DNA of 6,706 bases from an uncultured Alphaproteobacteria bacterium (GTDB taxonomy: Bacteria; Pseudomonadota; Alphaproteobacteria; RF32; CAG-239). The DNA is taken from the NCBI GenBank assembly GCA_900551585.1, contig URWU01000088.1, forward strand, positions 1-6,706. The letters run 5' to 3'. Numbering within the stretch: position 1 is the first letter of the stretch; the number at the start of each line of letters is the position of its first letter. Positions 5,930 to 6,706 of this stretch are shown here, piece after piece. The notes below the pieces were generated by a model that saw nothing but the letters and a program-made list of their open reading frames with translations, was not told the DNA's origin and ran no database searches. Both the position numbers and the translations under genes were made by a program.

Positions 5930-6659
5930 AATCAAAGTCGCAGCCGCAACAATTCAGGGGCCGATGCATATCAACAAGCAGCTGCCCTGTCAGGATTATT
6001 GCCGCTATTCGACACGCAGCAAAAATTTTGTGGCGGTGGTTTCCGACGGTGCCGGCTCGGCAAAATACAGCAAAACCGGTGCCAGAATCGTCTGCGATAC
6101 TTTGATTGACTTATTAAAAAACATCAAATTTTCCGAAGCGCGGAATGCGGTTAAAAGAGCACTTGAAACTGCCCGCGGCAAGTTGCTGCGCCATCGTCTC
6201 AACAAAACGCATGACGGCAAAGGAATCATGGATTTTGCCGCAACCGTGGTCGGCGTCATCTATTATCAGAAACAGGGATTGTTTTTTCATATCGGTGACG
6301 GAGCCGCTTTGGCACTTGTTGATGATAATTATGATAACTTTGTCGCTTCGCCGCCGGAAAACGGCGCTTTTTCCTGCGAGACTTATTTTTACACGCAGGA
6401 AAACTGGGCTCAGAATCTGCGTTTTACGCCTTTTGCCAAAGCCGACGCGGTTTTTCTGATGAGCGACGGTTTGACGAATTTCTCCTTTTCGCCGGATTAC
6501 CGGCATATTGAAAAGAATTTTATTCTGCCGATACATCATTTTCTTTCGGAAGAAAACAGTAAAGCCAAAGCCGAACGCGCTCTGGCCAATACCTTGGATA
6601 ATGCTCAGGCCAGAAGGCTGAACAGCGATGACAAAACCTTACTTTGGGCCAGATTATAA
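5907..6659 (+). CDS. PP2C-family Ser/Thr protein phosphatase (TerY-P partner)
   Basis: A 250-residue PPM/PP2C-type metal-dependent protein phosphatase. The expected motifs appear in order: CQD (28-30, Asp30), VVSDGAGSAKYS (44-55, metal ligand Asp47), DFAATVVGVI (109-118), FHIGDGAALALV (127-138, Asp131), FLMSDGLTNF (183-192, Asp187) and NSDDKTLLWARL (239-250, the terminal DN-type motif as DD). It has no signal peptide, membrane helix or extra domain. GTG 5907 is chosen as start because AGAGG (5896-5900) lies 6 nt upstream. ATG 5916, three codons on, is possible but 15 nt from that site. The start lies inside the TerY-like gene. Within a TerY-P module it would reverse phosphorylation by a partner Ser/Thr kinase, possibly on the VWA protein (inference). 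Another ATG follows 2 nt after its stop. Confidence 0.87.
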   Translation: MTGMKTNRIKVAAATIQGPMHINKQLPCQDYCRYSTRSKNFVAVVSDGAGSAKYSKTGARIVCDTLIDLLKNIKFSEARNAVKRALETARGKLLRHRLNKTHDGKGIMDFAATVVGVIYYQKQGLFFHIGDGAALALVDDNYDNFVASPPENGAFSCETYFYTQENWAQNLRFTPFAKADAVFLMSDGLTNFSFSPDYRHIEKNFILPIHHFLSEENSKAKAERALANTLDNAQARRLNSDDKTLLWARL

Positions 6660-6661
6660 GC

Positions 6662-6672
6662 ATGGAAAACTC
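6662..6672 (+). CDS. Start of truncated downstream gene (predicted kinase)
   Basis: An ATG at 6662, 2 nt after the phosphatase stop, opens a frame (M-E-N-S) that the adapter interrupts after 11 genomic bases. The tight spacing suggests the next gene of the operon, but there is no good ribosome site and too little sequence to identify it. By analogy with TerY-P triads a Ser/Thr kinase is expected; nothing seen here proves it. Confidence 0.3.
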
Positions 6673-6706
6673 CTGTCTCTTATACACATCTGACGCTGCC
6701 GACGAC
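6673..6706 (-). other. Untrimmed Nextera adapter, reverse complement (not genomic)
   Basis: Bases 6673-6705 are the exact reverse complement of the adapter at 18-50, starting CTGTCTCTTATACACATCT. The final C at 6706 matches the last base of the same i5 index. Both ends carry the same adapter type, and genomic sequence ends at about 6672. Confidence 0.98.

Noticed and set aside
120..6659. Reassignment of TGA to Trp, suggested by no gene here ending in TGA
   Set aside because: All reading frames are intact under the standard code, with Trp encoded by TGG. Nine stops are too few to infer anything.
18..6705. Perfect 33-bp terminal inverted repeats resembling a Tn5-type transposon
   Set aside because: The repeats are the synthetic Nextera adapter with its Tn5 mosaic end plus index bases. 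No transposase gene lies between them.

Overview
The window is bacterial DNA of moderate GC content, flanked at both ends by untrimmed Illumina Nextera (Tn5 tagmentation) adapter sequence. Genuine genomic sequence runs from about 51 to 6672. The prepilin signature GRSMVEMLGVLAIIGVLSVG, the Dot/Tra-like ATPase and the small YPRTYP-type lipoprotein together suggest an uncultured, probably host-associated alphaproteobacterium. That placement is inference from recognised protein styles, not a database result.

Left region (120-1343): two tandem paralogous type IVb-like prepilin genes, separated by a strong intrinsic terminator. The first is intact. The second is collinear with it to its natural end but carries an in-frame amber TAG at codon 50, exactly where the first copy has Gln (CAG). 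It is therefore a very recent pseudogene, a sequencing or PCR error, or a readthrough case. A convergent gene (1340-2803, minus strand) shares its last bases with the second pilin and encodes a membrane-anchored LTA-synthase/OpgB-type alkaline-phosphatase-superfamily transferase.

Middle region (2816-4997): a divergent intergenic region leads to a PilT/DotB/TraJ-type secretion ATPase (2925-3890), a plausible partner for the pilins. A short gap holds a promoter-like element and a bidirectional terminator. Beyond it is a minus-strand pair, read right to left: a periplasmic TlpA-like thioredoxin, then a Gpt-like purine phosphoribosyltransferase.

Right region (5022-6672): an AT-rich divergent promoter region drives a plus-strand operon. 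Its order is a 44-residue lipoprotein (LptM-like), a TerY-like von Willebrand factor A protein, and an overlapping PP2C-type phosphatase. The first bases of a further gene follow 2 nt later and are cut off by the adapter. TerY plus PP2C is the signature of the TerY-P triad described from comparative genomics, whose third member is a Ser/Thr kinase, so the missing gene is predicted to be a kinase.

Of the nine gene ends seen, seven use TAA, two use TAG and none uses TGA. No wholly new system can be claimed. The best leads are the amber-interrupted tandem pilin pair and the incomplete TerY-P signalling module.
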